Shown here: piece by piece, positions 9,110 through 17,793 of the stretch
How the letters are laid out: each line of letters starts with the position of its first letter
Numbering within the stretch: position 1 is the stretch's first letter
NCBI RefSeq assembly: GCF_900474185.1
Contig: NZ_UCNW01000004.1
Location: 124,001 to 188,000 of the forward strand
Reading direction: 5' to 3'
Origin: Synechococcus sp. UW69
Lineage (GTDB): Bacteria > Cyanobacteriota > Cyanobacteriia > PCC-6307 > Cyanobiaceae
DNA length: 64,000 bases
The notes under the pieces: generated by a model
Told to the model about the DNA's origin: nothing
Databases searched by the model: none
What the model saw: the letters and a program-made list of their open reading frames with translations, nothing else
Position numbers and translations under genes: made by a program

Positions 9110-9622
9110 ATGGCCTCTGTGTTCTCTTCCTTGCGACGGTCCCTGAAGGGCCTTCTGGTCCTCATCCCGGTGCTGTTCGGCCTTGCCGTCATCTCGCCGG
9201 CTCAGGCGGCCCAGTGGGACGCTGAGACCCTGACGGTTCCAGCTAACCCTTCCGGTTCAGAGGTGACCTTCAGCGATCGGGAAATCGATGCTGGCCGCAA
9301 GGTGTTCAACACCAGCTGCGGAACCTGCCACGCTGGCGGCATCACCAAGACCAACCACAACGTTGGCTTGGATCCGGAAACTCTTGCCCTGGCCACCCCG
9401 GCCCGCGACAACGTCGAGGCCCTGGTCGACTACATGAAGGACCCGACCTCTTACGACGGCGAATACAGCATTGCCGACGTGCACCCCAGCATGCGCGATG
9501 CCGAGCTCTACCCCGCCATGCGTGACCTTGATGATGAGGATCTGCGCCTGATGGCCGGTTACATCCTTGTGTCACCCAAAGTTCAGGGAACTGCCTGGGG
9601 CGGTGGCAAGATCTACTTCTGA
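9110..9622 (+). CDS. psbV: Photosystem II cytochrome c550 (PsbV)
   Basis: 170 residues from the ATG giving MASVFSSLRRS. A signal peptide ends at about residue 33 (SPAQA before AQWDAETL), so the mature protein sits in the thylakoid lumen. The haem motif is CGTCH, and the C-terminus ends WGGGKIYF, typical of PsbV. It stabilises the oxygen-evolving manganese cluster with PsbO and PsbU. An in-frame ATG at 9086 would add 8 residues ahead of the signal peptide. The system II maturation genes ccdA and ccs1 are at 59.7-61.7 kb. Confidence 0.95.
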   Translation: MASVFSSLRRSLKGLLVLIPVLFGLAVISPAQAAQWDAETLTVPANPSGSEVTFSDREIDAGRKVFNTSCGTCHAGGITKTNHNVGLDPETLALATPARDNVEALVDYMKDPTSYDGEYSIADVHPSMRDAELYPAMRDLDDEDLRLMAGYILVSPKVQGTAWGGGKIYF

Positions 9623-9648
9623 TCAATCCCGATCGAAATTTTGCTCAT

Positions 9649-9679
9649 CCCCGGCGCCCTCAGGTCGTCGGGGTTTTTT
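9649..9679 (+). terminator. Rho-independent terminator after psbV
   Basis: CCCCGGCG pairs with CGTCGGGG (one G-U pair) around a 9-base loop, followed by six T. It lies 27 bases past the psbV stop. Confidence 0.8.
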
Positions 9680-10046
9680 GTTGGGGACTCACATAGTCCG
9701 GAGCCATGGATTTGGGGTAGCGGCTGTACCACCACTCCTGCAGATCTCGGGTGAAGCGCACAGAGAACAGGGTCAGCACCGTGGGCGTAGGCCTCCCCCC
9801 CGGCTGTAGAAGTTCCACCGCATAGGACGGGCAACGCCGGGCAGACAGGTCTGGCACAAACCGTCTTCCGATCCGCCGCCAACTCGGCTCCTTGCTGCGC
9901 CAGGCGAGGCGACAGCAGGGCCAGGGCAGCTCTTCACGATCAAACAAACGGCAACAGGGGCCAATCACACGGAAGCTGTACTGACCGCCAGGGCTGGTGT
10001 GGACACTGCCGGGCTCCAGAAGATCGTCAACTTCAGGGCGGCTCAC
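9660..10046 (-). CDS. Conserved hypothetical protein, cysteine-rich
   Basis: 128 residues from a GTG at 10046 (SRPEVDDLLEPG). The frame stays open to 10124, but that extension runs through the petF terminator and is unlikely to be translated. Visible features are GQYSFRVIGPCCRLFD, LPWPCCRLAWRS, and CPSYAVELLQPGG, with two CC pairs. These could bind metal but match no family I recognise. It ends at the psbV terminator, convergent with psbV. Confidence 0.6.
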   Translation of the reverse strand: MSRPEVDDLLEPGSVHTSPGGQYSFRVIGPCCRLFDREELPWPCCRLAWRSKEPSWRRIGRRFVPDLSARRCPSYAVELLQPGGRPTPTVLTLFSVRFTRDLQEWWYSRYPKSMAPDYVSPQQKTPTT

Positions 10047-10088
10047 GGCAGGTGAAGGCAAGGGACTTGCATGGAAGGCGACCAGACC

Positions 10089-10116
10089 AAAAAAAACCAC
10101 CCCCGAAGGGGTGGTT
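10089..10116 (-). terminator. Rho-independent terminator after petF
   Basis: Read on the minus strand: AACCACCCC pairs with GGGGTGGTT around a TTCG loop (plus flanking base), followed by eight T. It lies 30 bases after the petF stop. Confidence 0.93.
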
Positions 10117-10145
10117 GAAGACACGTCCTGTTGAAGGACGAAAGC

Positions 10146-10445
10146 TCAATAGAGCTCTTCTTCGGCGTGGGTCTTGATGGTGCAGTCGGAGGTGGGGTAG
10201 GCGACGCAGGTCAGCACGAAACCAGCTTCGATCTGGTCATCGTCCAGGAAGCTCTGGTCGGACTGGTCGACGGTGCCAGCGGTGATCTTGCCGGCGCAAG
10301 TGGAGCAAGCGCCCGCACGGCAGGAGTAGGGGAGGTCGATGCCCTGCTCTTCAGCAGCGTCGAGGATGTACTGGTCGTCGGGCACTTCGATGGTCTTGTT
10401 CAGACCTTCGCTCTCGGAGACCAGGGTGACCTTGTAGGAAGCCAT
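10146..10445 (-). CDS. petF: Photosynthetic [2Fe-2S] ferredoxin
   Basis: 99 residues, plant-type ferredoxin. The cluster ligands are Cys42, Cys47, Cys50 and Cys80 ([11 protein letters not shown] and VLTCVAYP). The C-terminus EEELY is the usual docking end. It takes electrons from photosystem I and passes them to FNR, ferredoxin-thioredoxin reductase (see ftrV at 21317), nitrogen assimilation enzymes and others. It is monocistronic, with its own terminator. Its 5' region holds two adjacent short palindromes. Confidence 0.96.
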   Translation of the reverse strand: MASYKVTLVSESEGLNKTIEVPDDQYILDAAEEQGIDLPYSCRAGACSTCAGKITAGTVDQSDQSFLDDDQIEAGFVLTCVAYPTSDCTIKTHAEEELY

Positions 10446-10469
10446 GACTTAGTGAATGCGTACAGGGCT

Positions 10470-10493
10470 CCGGAAAATCCGGTCCTGCAGGAC
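10470..10493. repeat. Two adjacent short palindromes in the petF 5' region
   Basis: CCGGA-AAA-TCCGG (10470-10482) is followed at once by the perfect palindrome GTCCTGCAGGAC (10482-10493). They lie 25-50 bases upstream of the petF ATG, so they would sit in its 5' leader or near its promoter. Function unknown; folding into the mRNA leader or protein binding are both possible. Confidence 0.5.
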
Positions 10494-10595
10494 AGCACTT
10501 TTTTACTTCAATTAGGTGCCTAACCAAACGATTCCTGGCTGACTAGGGAGGAGGTCCAATCGGAGACCCCACTCCGATAAGCGTGGCTTATGGGG

Positions 10596-11489
10596 TTACG
10601 GCTGCTGGCGACGAATTTCCAGGAGCCCCCAGCGGCCTTGTTCCGCTTCCGTGGTGACCACCCAGCCCAACCCCCCAAGAACGTCCTTCAGGCGTGGCGC
10701 TTGATCCACCAGGAGCCCGCTGAGCAGAGCACGACCATCCGGCTGAAGCAGCCCCTCGAAGCCAGGCGACAGGGCTTCGATCACCGGGGCCAGGATGTTG
10801 CAGAGCAGCAGATCAGCGCGGCGGTGCGCAAGCAGCTCCGTCAGTCGCTCCACGGAACCGAGGGCCACCTCAAGCTCAGCCTCCGATCGGTCGTTCAGGC
10901 CACGGTTGGCTGCTGTGGCACGCACAGCCAGGGAATCGGTGTCGGCGGCCACCACTGCCTGCGCTCCCAATCCCAGTGCAGCAAGCCCCAACACACCACT
11001 GCCGCAACCCAGGTCGGCCACCAGACCCCCCACGGGAGGCGACTGCTCCAACGCTTCCAGGCAGAGCCGAGTGGTGGGGTGGCTTCCAGTGCCAAAGGCA
11101 CTGCCCGGATCCATGCGGATCACCAGGCGGTCCGCATGCTCCGGCGGAATCTCCAGCCAGGCCGGCAGGATCAGCATCCCCATGCCGACAGGATCCGCCT
11201 GCCAGTGCTGTTTCCAGCTGAGGCTCCAATCCTCGTCGGCCACATCGTCCCAGCGTCCTTCGGGCAGGCTGAGACCAAAGGGCTCTGCCAGCGGCTGCAG
11301 GCTGGCAATCAGCTCACGCCGCTGGGGCTCCGGCCACTCTGGCTGGGGCAACCAGACCAGCAGCGTCTTGCGGTCAGGCGTTTCCGGCGCATGCTGCACC
11401 GCATGGCGATGCAGCCCGAGATCCGTCAGCTTCCACACCAGCGATTCCTCCAGTTCTGGAGGGCACGGCAGTGTCAGACGCCACCACAT
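10596..11489 (-). CDS. prmA: Ribosomal protein L11 methyltransferase
   Basis: 297 residues. The N-terminal 110 residues resemble the substrate-binding domain; the catalytic domain has DPGSAFGTGSHPTT, the SAM motif VADLGCGSGVLGLAALGLGA and LLCNILAPVIEAL, all PrmA hallmarks. The enzyme trimethylates lysines and the N-terminus of L11. Its ATG overlaps the serA stop by one base (TGATG), so it is probably translated by coupling from serA. The same pair is common in marine picocyanobacteria. Confidence 0.95.
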   Translation of the reverse strand: MWWRLTLPCPPELEESLVWKLTDLGLHRHAVQHAPETPDRKTLLVWLPQPEWPEPQRRELIASLQPLAEPFGLSLPEGRWDDVADEDWSLSWKQHWQADPVGMGMLILPAWLEIPPEHADRLVIRMDPGSAFGTGSHPTTRLCLEALEQSPPVGGLVADLGCGSGVLGLAALGLGAQAVVAADTDSLAVRATAANRGLNDRSEAELEVALGSVERLTELLAHRRADLLLCNILAPVIEALSPGFEGLLQPDGRALLSGLLVDQAPRLKDVLGGLGWVVTTEAEQGRWGLLEIRRQQP

Positions 11490-13075
11490 CAGAGCGTGAC
11501 CGGGTGAGCTTCCTGGATGCCCTCGATCGCCGTGATCGTCTGCAGCAGGTCGGCAGGGATCGGATCATCGATGCTGAGCACCATCACCGCGTCCCCTCGC
11601 ACGATCTTGCGACCCACCTGCATCGAGGCGATGTTGACGTTGTGTTCACCCAGCAGGGACCCCAGATGACCAATGATTCCGGGCATGTCCCGGTGTCGGG
11701 TGAACAGCATGTGGCTGCTCGGCGTCACATTGACCGGGAAGGCATCAATGCTGGTGATGCGTAGATCGCCATCGGCAAAGACGGCTCCAGTGACACTGCG
11801 GCTGCCCTGATCCCCGCGCGTGGTGATCTGTAGCGAGCCACCGGCGAAGTCGCGGCTGCTCTCATCCTTCACCTCCAGCACCTGAATACCGCGAGCTTTG
11901 GCCTCCAGGGAGGCATTCACGAAGTTGATGCTGTCGCCCAGCCCCGCACTGAGCAGTCCCTTCAGAGCCGCGATCACCAGAGGCTGAGACGGATGGCTGG
12001 CGAATTCACCCTGAAGCCGCAGTTCCATCTCCTTCACATGGCCACCGGCCAGCTGACTGACGAGCAGACCAACGGTCTCTGCGAGCTGCAGATGGGGCTT
12101 GAGGCGCTCCATGATCTCAGCGCTGAGGCCAGGGATGTTGACGGCACTACGGGCCGGCAGACCCAGCAGCACATCACGGATCTGCTCCGCCACGTCAATC
12201 GCCACATTCTCTTGGGCCTCCTCCGTCGAAGCGCCGAGGTGGGGGGTCAGCACGAGCCCACGCTCAACCGCCCGCAGAGGGGAGTCTTCCGCGAGAGGCT
12301 CACTGGCATACACATCCAGGCCAGCCCCAGCGATCACACCGTTGTTGATGGCTTCGGCGATCGCTGCTTCATCCACAACACCACCGCGAGCACAATTAAC
12401 GATGCGTGCCGTGGGTTTCATCGTGCGCAGCAGCTCCGCATTCACCAGGTTCTCGGTGTCCTTGGTGCGGGGGATGTGCAGGGTGACGTAGTCGGCTGTG
12501 CGGAACAGCTCATCGAGCTCAGAGAGCTTGACCTGCATCTGCTGGGCACGGTCAGCCGCGATAAACGGGTCGTAGGCGATCACCTCCATCCCCATGGCCT
12601 GGGCGACCCGGGCGACGTGGGAGCCGATCTTGCCGAGACCGACGACGCCGAGCGTTTTCTTGTAGAGCTCGTTGCCGACGTACTTCTTGCGGTCCCATTT
12701 GCCGGCCCGCATGCCGGAATGGGCTTGGGGGATATGACGCGAGAGCGTCAGCATCATGGCCAGAGCATGCTCCGCTGCAGCGATGGTGTTGCCCTCCGGG
12801 GAGTTCACCACCAGCACACCCCGCTGGGTTGCAGCAGGAACATCCACGTTGTCGACACCGACGCCCGCGCGGCCAATGATTTTGAGTCGACTCGCAGCGG
12901 CGATCACCGCTGCAGTCACCTGGGTGCCGGAACGGATCATCAAACCGTCGTACTCACCGATGATGCCGATCAGCTCGTCCTCGGAGAGACCGGTGCGCTG
13001 ATCCACCTGCGCCACATGGCCAAGGATGTCGATCCCAGCCTGGTCGATCGGATCAGAGACAAGAACTTTCGTCAT
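11489..13075 (-). CDS. serA: D-3-phosphoglycerate dehydrogenase
   Basis: 528 residues, the long form of SerA. The catalytic domain is followed by the NAD loop [15 protein letters not shown], then [15 protein letters not shown] and [13 protein letters not shown] with the catalytic Arg and His. The C-terminal third holds the allosteric substrate-binding domain and an ACT domain ([26 protein letters not shown]). It commits 3-phosphoglycerate to serine synthesis. prmA follows with a one-base overlap. Confidence 0.96.
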   Translation of the reverse strand: MTKVLVSDPIDQAGIDILGHVAQVDQRTGLSEDELIGIIGEYDGLMIRSGTQVTAAVIAAASRLKIIGRAGVGVDNVDVPAATQRGVLVVNSPEGNTIAAAEHALAMMLTLSRHIPQAHSGMRAGKWDRKKYVGNELYKKTLGVVGLGKIGSHVARVAQAMGMEVIAYDPFIAADRAQQMQVKLSELDELFRTADYVTLHIPRTKDTENLVNAELLRTMKPTARIVNCARGGVVDEAAIAEAINNGVIAGAGLDVYASEPLAEDSPLRAVERGLVLTPHLGASTEEAQENVAIDVAEQIRDVLLGLPARSAVNIPGLSAEIMERLKPHLQLAETVGLLVSQLAGGHVKEMELRLQGEFASHPSQPLVIAALKGLLSAGLGDSINFVNASLEAKARGIQVLEVKDESSRDFAGGSLQITTRGDQGSRSVTGAVFADGDLRITSIDAFPVNVTPSSHMLFTRHRDMPGIIGHLGSLLGEHNVNIASMQVGRKIVRGDAVMVLSIDDPIPADLLQTITAIEGIQEAHPVTL

Positions 13076-13181
13076 CGAAAGGCGCAGAACTGCCGCGCCA
13101 AACTGTAGAGATCAACATCCACCACCCCCCACGGTTCGAAGCACAGGGTTCAGAATTCAGCGCATTGGATCTGAATGCCCC

Positions 13182-13682
13182 ATGCCCGTCTGTGTGATGG
13201 TGATGGCCGATGCCCCATCGGCAGAAGGTCTGACCCAGCGGCTCCGCGACACCGATCTGCCGCTGCTGAAATGTTTGACGATCCCGCCTGATGGGGATGC
13301 CATCGACAAAGTTGCTCTGCTGAACCCCAACCTGACCCGTCAGCAGCGGCAGCGCGGCATGGCCCGCTGGCTGATGCCCTTCGGCTTTCTTGCTGGGGTC
13401 ACTTTTACCAAAATCACCAACCTCTCCACCTTCGCCAGCTTTGGCCCCTGGGCTGAAACCCTGATCAGCGGCCTGCTCGGCATGGGCTCCGGCCTGATGG
13501 GGAGCTACGCCGCGGCCGCCAGCGTCGATTCGGACAACGATGCTGGGGTGCGAATTCTTCGCAACCGCCGCGACGAAGGATGCTGGCTGGTGCTCCTGGA
13601 AACCCCCAATGGCATCGAGGCGCCCTGGCAGGTGATTCAACGATCGCGCCCGCAACAGGTGGTACGCCTCGACGACCTGTGA
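13182..13682 (+). CDS. Conserved cyanobacterial membrane-associated protein, unknown function
   Basis: 166 residues from the ATG giving MPVCVMVMADAPS. An N-terminal segment is followed by a polar region and a hydrophobic hairpin (WLMPFGFLAGVTF and LISGLLGMGSGLMGSYAAAA, about residues 65-115). A soluble C-terminal part follows (GCWLVLLETPNGIEAPWQVIQ). I do not recognise a named family. The frame is open upstream to 13026 but that part runs into the serA promoter region. It overlaps the S4 gene by one base (TGATG), which suggests joint expression. Confidence 0.7.
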   Translation: MPVCVMVMADAPSAEGLTQRLRDTDLPLLKCLTIPPDGDAIDKVALLNPNLTRQQRQRGMARWLMPFGFLAGVTFTKITNLSTFASFGPWAETLISGLLGMGSGLMGSYAAAASVDSDNDAGVRILRNRRDEGCWLVLLETPNGIEAPWQVIQRSRPQQVVRLDDL

Positions 13683-14458
13683 TGTTGCCCCGAGAGGATC
13701 TGCTAGCGGGAGCCCAGGACCCCAAAGGACTGACGGTGCTGATCGATCTGGCGGAGGAGGTGCTGCGCACCTGGCAACCGGCCTGGAGCCCCTTCCTCAG
13801 TGCACCACTCCGGGAGGAAACCCTTGCTCGGCTGGGCAGCCTGAGTGAATTGACCTGGATGAGTGACGGTGGCTATCCGGGGGCCGAGCGCCAACAGCTG
13901 CTCTGCCACCGGCGCGATGACACCCCCGATTCGGCAGCACCTGTTCAAGGTCTGCTAATCGAAGGCAACTTCCTCTTCGACCCCCTCTCCCCCGACGACC
14001 TGCGCGAGGCGTTGCAGGCGATGGGCATGGACGAGACCAGCCTTGGTGATCTCTGGGTGCGGGGCGATCGCGGCGGGCAAGGGATCTGCACCCCTAGCGC
14101 AGCGGAAGCCCTTCATGGACGCGTGGGGGCCGTCCGCGACGTGGAGATCCGCTGTGAATCGCGTCCCCTGGAACAGCTACAGCCTCCCGTGCAACGCAGC
14201 GTCCGCACCCTGCAAACCGTGGAGGCGTCCTGTCGCCTAGATGCGATTGCGTCAGCAGGATTTGGCCTGTCCCGGGCCAAGATCGTGACCCACGTCAAAG
14301 CTGGACGTCTGCGCCTCAACTGGGGGAACGTGCGGCAAGCGAGCCGTGAACTGGTGGTTGGGGACCGACTGCAACTGCAGGACCGCGGCTCTGTTGAGGT
14401 GCTCTCCCTAACACTCACAAAACGTGAGCGTTGGCGGGTTGAACTGCGCCGCAGTTGA
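13682..14458 (+). CDS. Photosystem II S4-domain RNA-binding protein
   Basis: 258 residues. The C-terminal third has an S4 RNA-binding fold (LDAIASAGFGLSRAKIVTHVKAGRLRLNWGNV, split here as SAGFGLSRAK and KAGRLRLNW). The whole architecture matches the family conserved in oxygenic phototrophs and called PSII S4-domain protein; its molecular role is not settled. The ATG overlaps the stop of the preceding membrane protein. It sits upstream of tRNA-Val. Confidence 0.85.
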   Translation: MLPREDLLAGAQDPKGLTVLIDLAEEVLRTWQPAWSPFLSAPLREETLARLGSLSELTWMSDGGYPGAERQQLLCHRRDDTPDSAAPVQGLLIEGNFLFDPLSPDDLREALQAMGMDETSLGDLWVRGDRGGQGICTPSAAEALHGRVGAVRDVEIRCESRPLEQLQPPVQRSVRTLQTVEASCRLDAIASAGFGLSRAKIVTHVKAGRLRLNWGNVRQASRELVVGDRLQLQDRGSVEVLSLTLTKRERWRVELRRS

Positions 14459-14533
14459 ATTGAGCCCCCCCTCCGGCTGCTACTGTTCAGCCTCGATCGG
14501 AGGAATCACAAGATTCCAATTCGATCTATTGGC

Positions 14534-14605
14534 GGGCGATTAGCTCAGGGGTAGAGCACTACATTGACATTGTAGGAGTCACTGGTTCAAATCCAGTATC
14601 GCCCA
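14534..14605 (+). tRNA. tRNA-Val (anticodon GAC)
   Basis: 72 bases fold as a full cloverleaf: acceptor GGGCGAT/ATCGCCC, D arm GCTC/GAGC, anticodon stem CTACA/TGTAG around the loop TTGACAT with anticodon GAC, and T arm ACTGG/CCAGT around TTCAAAT. The discriminator is A and CCA is not encoded, so it must be added after 3' processing (RNase Z is at 8076). Confidence 0.97.
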
Positions 14606-14607
14606 CT

Positions 14608-14630
14608 TCCCTGATAGGGACTGCGTTTTC
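14608..14630 (+). terminator. Possible weak terminator or processing hairpin after tRNA-Val
   Basis: TCCCT-GAT-AGGGA forms a short hairpin three bases past the tRNA, followed by CTGCGTTTTC. The stem is only 5 bp and the T run is short, so read-through into murD, 18 bases further on, is possible. Confidence 0.35.
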
Positions 14631-14647
14631 GAACTTCAGACCTTGCG

Positions 14648-16033
14648 ATGACACGCACGATTGTCGTTGGCTTGGGTCGTTCGGGTTTGGGTGCTGCGCG
14701 TCTGCTCAAACAGCAGAGTTGCGATGTCGTTGTTTTTGAACGCGGCGACAACGATGCCCTCCAGCACATCGCGGCTGAGCTGCATCAAGAGGGCATTCAG
14801 GTGGTCTTAGGGCAGCCCCTCACCCCAGAGAGCTTCCAACCCTGGCGCGAAGGGCTAGAAGCAGTGGTGATCGGACCAGGCATTCCCTGGGATCATCCAA
14901 CTCTGATCCAACTGCGATCCGAGGGCATCCAGGTGCGTGGCGAGATGGACCTGGCCTGGGATGCCCTCCGCCAGATCCCCTGGATCGGCATCACCGGAAC
15001 CAACGGCAAGACCACGGTCACGCACCTGCTCAGTCATGTGTTGGAGCGCTCCGGTCTGAAGGCTCCCATGGGCGGAAATATGGGGCTCTCAGCGGCTGAA
15101 CTGGCTTGTCAGATCACGGCAGGGGCCTCGCCACGGCCGGATTGGCTCGTGATGGAGCTGAGCAGCTACCAGATTGAAGCAGCACCCGCCATTGCCCCCA
15201 AGATCGGCATCTGGACAACGCTGACCCCAGACCATCTCGAGCGCCACGGCAGCCTTGAGGCCTACAGGGCCATCAAGCGTGGGCTACTCGAACGCTCGGA
15301 CTGCGCCCTTTTCAATGCCGATGATCCGGACCTACGCCAACAGCGAAGCAGTTGGCAGCGCGGCACCTGGGTCAGCAGTGAAGGGGCTAGTCCGGATGGC
15401 CAGCCAGCTGATCTCTGGATTGATGCCGAGGGCTTGGTGCGAAACAGCGTCACCACGCTGTTTTCTGCTGATGTCCTGGCGATGCCAGGCAGCCACAACC
15501 GTCAAAACCTTCTGCTGGTTACTGCTGCTGCATTAGCGGTCGGCCTCCCCCCCCAGCAGATCGCAGACGCCCTCAGCACGTTTCCGGGCGTCCCGCATCG
15601 CCTCGAGCAACTCGGAACCCTCTCAGGAGCCACCGTGTTCAACGACAGCAAGGCCACCAACTACGACGCGGCTGAGGTGGGATTACGAGCCATGCAGGGA
15701 CCAGTAGTGGTGCTTGCCGGAGGACAGACCAAACGGGGCGATGCCAGAGGATGGCTGCAGGAACTCAACACCAGGGCCTGCAGCCTGATCCTGTTCGGAG
15801 CGGGGGCTGACGAACTGGCCAGCCTGGCCAAAGCCGCGGGTTATCCAGGCGAACTTCTGCAATGCCCCGATCTCGAAAGTGCTGTGAACTTGGCAGCGGC
15901 GGCCGTGCAGCGGACGAATGCCGCGGCGCTACTGCTGTCACCGGCCTGCGCCAGCTTTGATCAATACCGGGATTTCGAAGCGCGAGGCGAGCACTTCCGC
16001 TCTCTGATTCACCCCTTCTTAGACGCCGCCTGA
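14648..16033 (+). CDS. murD: UDP-N-acetylmuramoyl-L-alanine--D-glutamate ligase
   Basis: 461 residues. The N-terminal nucleotide-binding domain starts TIVVGLGRSGLGAARLL; the ATP loop GTNGKTT is at residues 117-123; LVMELSSYQIE and FNDSKATNYDAA are Mur-ligase blocks. MurD adds D-glutamate to UDP-MurNAc-L-alanine in the cytoplasm during peptidoglycan synthesis. It stands directly downstream of tRNA-Val, without other mur genes nearby. Confidence 0.96.
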   Translation: MTRTIVVGLGRSGLGAARLLKQQSCDVVVFERGDNDALQHIAAELHQEGIQVVLGQPLTPESFQPWREGLEAVVIGPGIPWDHPTLIQLRSEGIQVRGEMDLAWDALRQIPWIGITGTNGKTTVTHLLSHVLERSGLKAPMGGNMGLSAAELACQITAGASPRPDWLVMELSSYQIEAAPAIAPKIGIWTTLTPDHLERHGSLEAYRAIKRGLLERSDCALFNADDPDLRQQRSSWQRGTWVSSEGASPDGQPADLWIDAEGLVRNSVTTLFSADVLAMPGSHNRQNLLLVTAAALAVGLPPQQIADALSTFPGVPHRLEQLGTLSGATVFNDSKATNYDAAEVGLRAMQGPVVVLAGGQTKRGDARGWLQELNTRACSLILFGAGADELASLAKAAGYPGELLQCPDLESAVNLAAAAVQRTNAAALLLSPACASFDQYRDFEARGEHFRSLIHPFLDAA

Positions 16034-16076
16034 GACAAATCGAACGCAATGGGATGCATCCGGGCCAGGCGGTCCG

Positions 16077-16565
16077 ATGATGACCTCAAACAAGCCTGTT
16101 GACGTGGCCTTCTGGTTGATGAAAAGCGAACCCGACGCTTACGGGATCGAAGATCTTCGTCGTGAAGGCACCACGCTTTGGGACGGCATTAGGAATTACC
16201 AGGCCCGCAATTTCATGCGCAGCATGGAGGTGGGCGACCAGGCGTTCTTCTACCACTCGAATTGCAAACCCCCCGGGATCATCGGGCTGATGGAGGTCAT
16301 GGAAACCGGCTTGGTGGACCCCACCCAGTTTGATCCGGCGGCCAAGTACTACGACCCCAAATCAACCACCGAGAAGCCCCGCTGGGACTGTGCGCGCCTG
16401 CGATTTCTCGGCGAGTTTGATGCGCTACTCAGTCTCGACCAGCTGCGGGAGACCTACAGCGAACAGCAGTTGCCCGTGATCAAACGCGGGAACAGGCTTT
16501 CGATCCTTCCTGTTCCAGCTGACACTGCCCACGACCTCCTCTCGCGGCTTGGCCAGCTCCACTGA
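16077..16565 (+). CDS. EVE-domain protein
   Basis: 162 residues. FWLMKSEPDAYGIEDL, TLWDGIRNYQARNFMR and GDQAFFYHSNCKPPGIIGLMEV match the EVE fold, a PUA-related domain that recognises modified bases in RNA or DNA; the human relative is THYN1. The specific ligand is unknown. An ATG at codon 2 is equally possible as a start. It overlaps the following membrane protein gene by 17 bases. Confidence 0.88.
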   Translation: MMTSNKPVDVAFWLMKSEPDAYGIEDLRREGTTLWDGIRNYQARNFMRSMEVGDQAFFYHSNCKPPGIIGLMEVMETGLVDPTQFDPAAKYYDPKSTTEKPRWDCARLRFLGEFDALLSLDQLRETYSEQQLPVIKRGNRLSILPVPADTAHDLLSRLGQLH

Positions 16566-17277
16566 GATCCCACTGGTCACCCTGCTGCCCCGGGCTTGGA
16601 TCGGCTTCAGCCGCGGGCCTTGGCGTTGCGTGGGCCTGGCTGCAATGGTCCTGATCAGCGCCAGTGGCCCTGCGGTGGTCGGCCACGACCTGCGTCTAGC
16701 AGGCTCTCCGTGGCTCAACCGACTGGGGGATCTATCGGTGCTGACCAGCCTGGTGCTTCCCCTGTTGCCCCTCTTGGCCCTGCTGCGGCTGACGGATGGC
16801 CTGCTCCCTGATCGACGCGACGACCGGCCCGACCAGACCTGGCGGCAGCTTCTGCATCAAGCTTTCACCCTGGTGCTTTTTGAGATGCTTCTCGTGCTGG
16901 GGGGGCTCGGACTGATTCAGTCGCTGAGCTGGATGCTCGGACGCTGGAGCACCGCCCTGGCCGGACTCAGCGTGGTGCTGGGGGGGCTGGTTCTGATGAG
17001 TTGGCTGTTTAGCCAAACCTTGGCCTTCCCCCTGCTGGTGCACGAGCGCTGCCGAGCTCTACAAGCGATGGACCACAGCCGCCAGCTGGTGCACCGCAAT
17101 GGCCTCAAGGTGCTAGCGCTACTTGGGATGCTGCTGGGGATCAATCTGCTGGGGCTGATCGGAGCGACCCTGGGGCTGCTGCTCAGCCTCCCCTTCAGCG
17201 CCCTGGTGCTGATGGCCTGCTGCCGACCTCAAACCCCATTCAGCAACGACTCCCGACGGAACATGTTTCCGACGTAA
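16549..17277 (+). CDS. Integral membrane protein of unknown function
   Basis: 242 residues starting at a TTG inside the end of the EVE gene. Several hydrophobic segments are visible: about 27-46, 60-82 (LSVLTSLVLPLLPLLALL), 103-128 (FTLVLFEMLLVLGGLGLI), 135-160 and 185-215. The MDHSRQLVHRNG loop recalls bacterial membrane proteins of the DUF975/YciC sort, but I cannot assign a family. The overlap suggests coupled translation with the EVE protein. Confidence 0.65.
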   Translation: MASSTEIPLVTLLPRAWIGFSRGPWRCVGLAAMVLISASGPAVVGHDLRLAGSPWLNRLGDLSVLTSLVLPLLPLLALLRLTDGLLPDRRDDRPDQTWRQLLHQAFTLVLFEMLLVLGGLGLIQSLSWMLGRWSTALAGLSVVLGGLVLMSWLFSQTLAFPLLVHERCRALQAMDHSRQLVHRNGLKVLALLGMLLGINLLGLIGATLGLLLSLPFSALVLMACCRPQTPFSNDSRRNMFPT

Positions 17278-17477
17278 ACCCGGGTGATCTCCCGCGAAGG
17301 CGTGCCGTTCTGAACCAGGAAACCGGCCAGCGCCGCCTGAACCAAACGGTACTGATCCCAATTCGGATGACCCTCGATGAATTGGATCATGGCCTGCTGA
17401 AGGGGTTGCGGCACTTCCGATTGGAAACTCACAACACTGCTCTCAGCCGTGGAAGCTTGCTCAAGGCCTTCCGGCAT
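17229..17477 (-). CDS. DUF2811-family small protein
   Basis: 82 residues from an ATG at 17477. The core SFQSEVPQPLQQAMIQFIEGHPNWDQ continues to LVQAALAGFLVQNG and ITRVYVGNMF, the pattern of the cyanobacterial DUF2811 family, whose role is unknown. Its length and helix pattern resemble a ribbon-helix-helix type fold, but that is inference. A GTG at 17513 would extend it by 12 basic residues. The 3' end overlaps the end of the convergent membrane gene by 49 bases. Confidence 0.72.
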   Translation of the reverse strand: MPEGLEQASTAESSVVSFQSEVPQPLQQAMIQFIEGHPNWDQYRLVQAALAGFLVQNGTPSREITRVYVGNMFRRESLLNGV

Positions 17478-17683
17478 CTTTTTTGTTTTTCGAAACGAAC
17501 ACCAGTTCTCCACACCACAGCTCCACCGTCAAGGGCAGCCAACATGGAGCCATTCTCATTCATCTCCACATGAGATTCCTGGCTGGAAGCCACTCCCGCA
17601 CTGGCCAGCGCGCCAGAGAGGCCAGACCTAAACACCCCGTCGCCAACGTCAAGCGAAAACAACAAAAACCGGAGGATTTCCAC
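17429..17683 (-). CDS. Possible small secreted protein
   Basis: 84 residues from a GTG at 17683 with a good Shine-Dalgarno (GGAGGA, 5 bases before the start). The N-terminus EILRFLLFSL is hydrophobic and is followed by SGALASAGVASSQESHVE, which could be a signal peptide end. The middle VEMNENGSMLAALDGGAVVWR looks coding. The C-terminus overlaps the DUF2811 gene in another frame. No family is recognised; it may be a real small gene or chance. Confidence 0.4.
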   Translation of the reverse strand: MEILRFLLFSLDVGDGVFRSGLSGALASAGVASSQESHVEMNENGSMLAALDGGAVVWRTGVRFEKQKRCRKALSKLPRLRAVL

Positions 17684-17793
17684 AGCGGTCCTCCATAACG
17701 GCGCTTACAGCTCATCGCCTGTGGAAAAACTGTGCAGAGCTCGCGAGAAAAGGCGGGGGAAATCAATGACTCGAAAATGATTAGCCACACTAA

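Noticed and set aside
10567-10595. CCCC/GGGG plus ATAAGC/GCTTAT hairpin after prmA
   Set aside because: It has a one-sided 6-base bulge and no T run on the minus strand, so it is not convincing as a terminator.
11993-13108. 371-codon plus-strand ORF
   Set aside because: Antisense to serA.
13026-13181. Longer N-terminus for the protein ending at 13682
   Set aside because: The extra part runs through the serA start region and reads like low-quality non-coding sequence.
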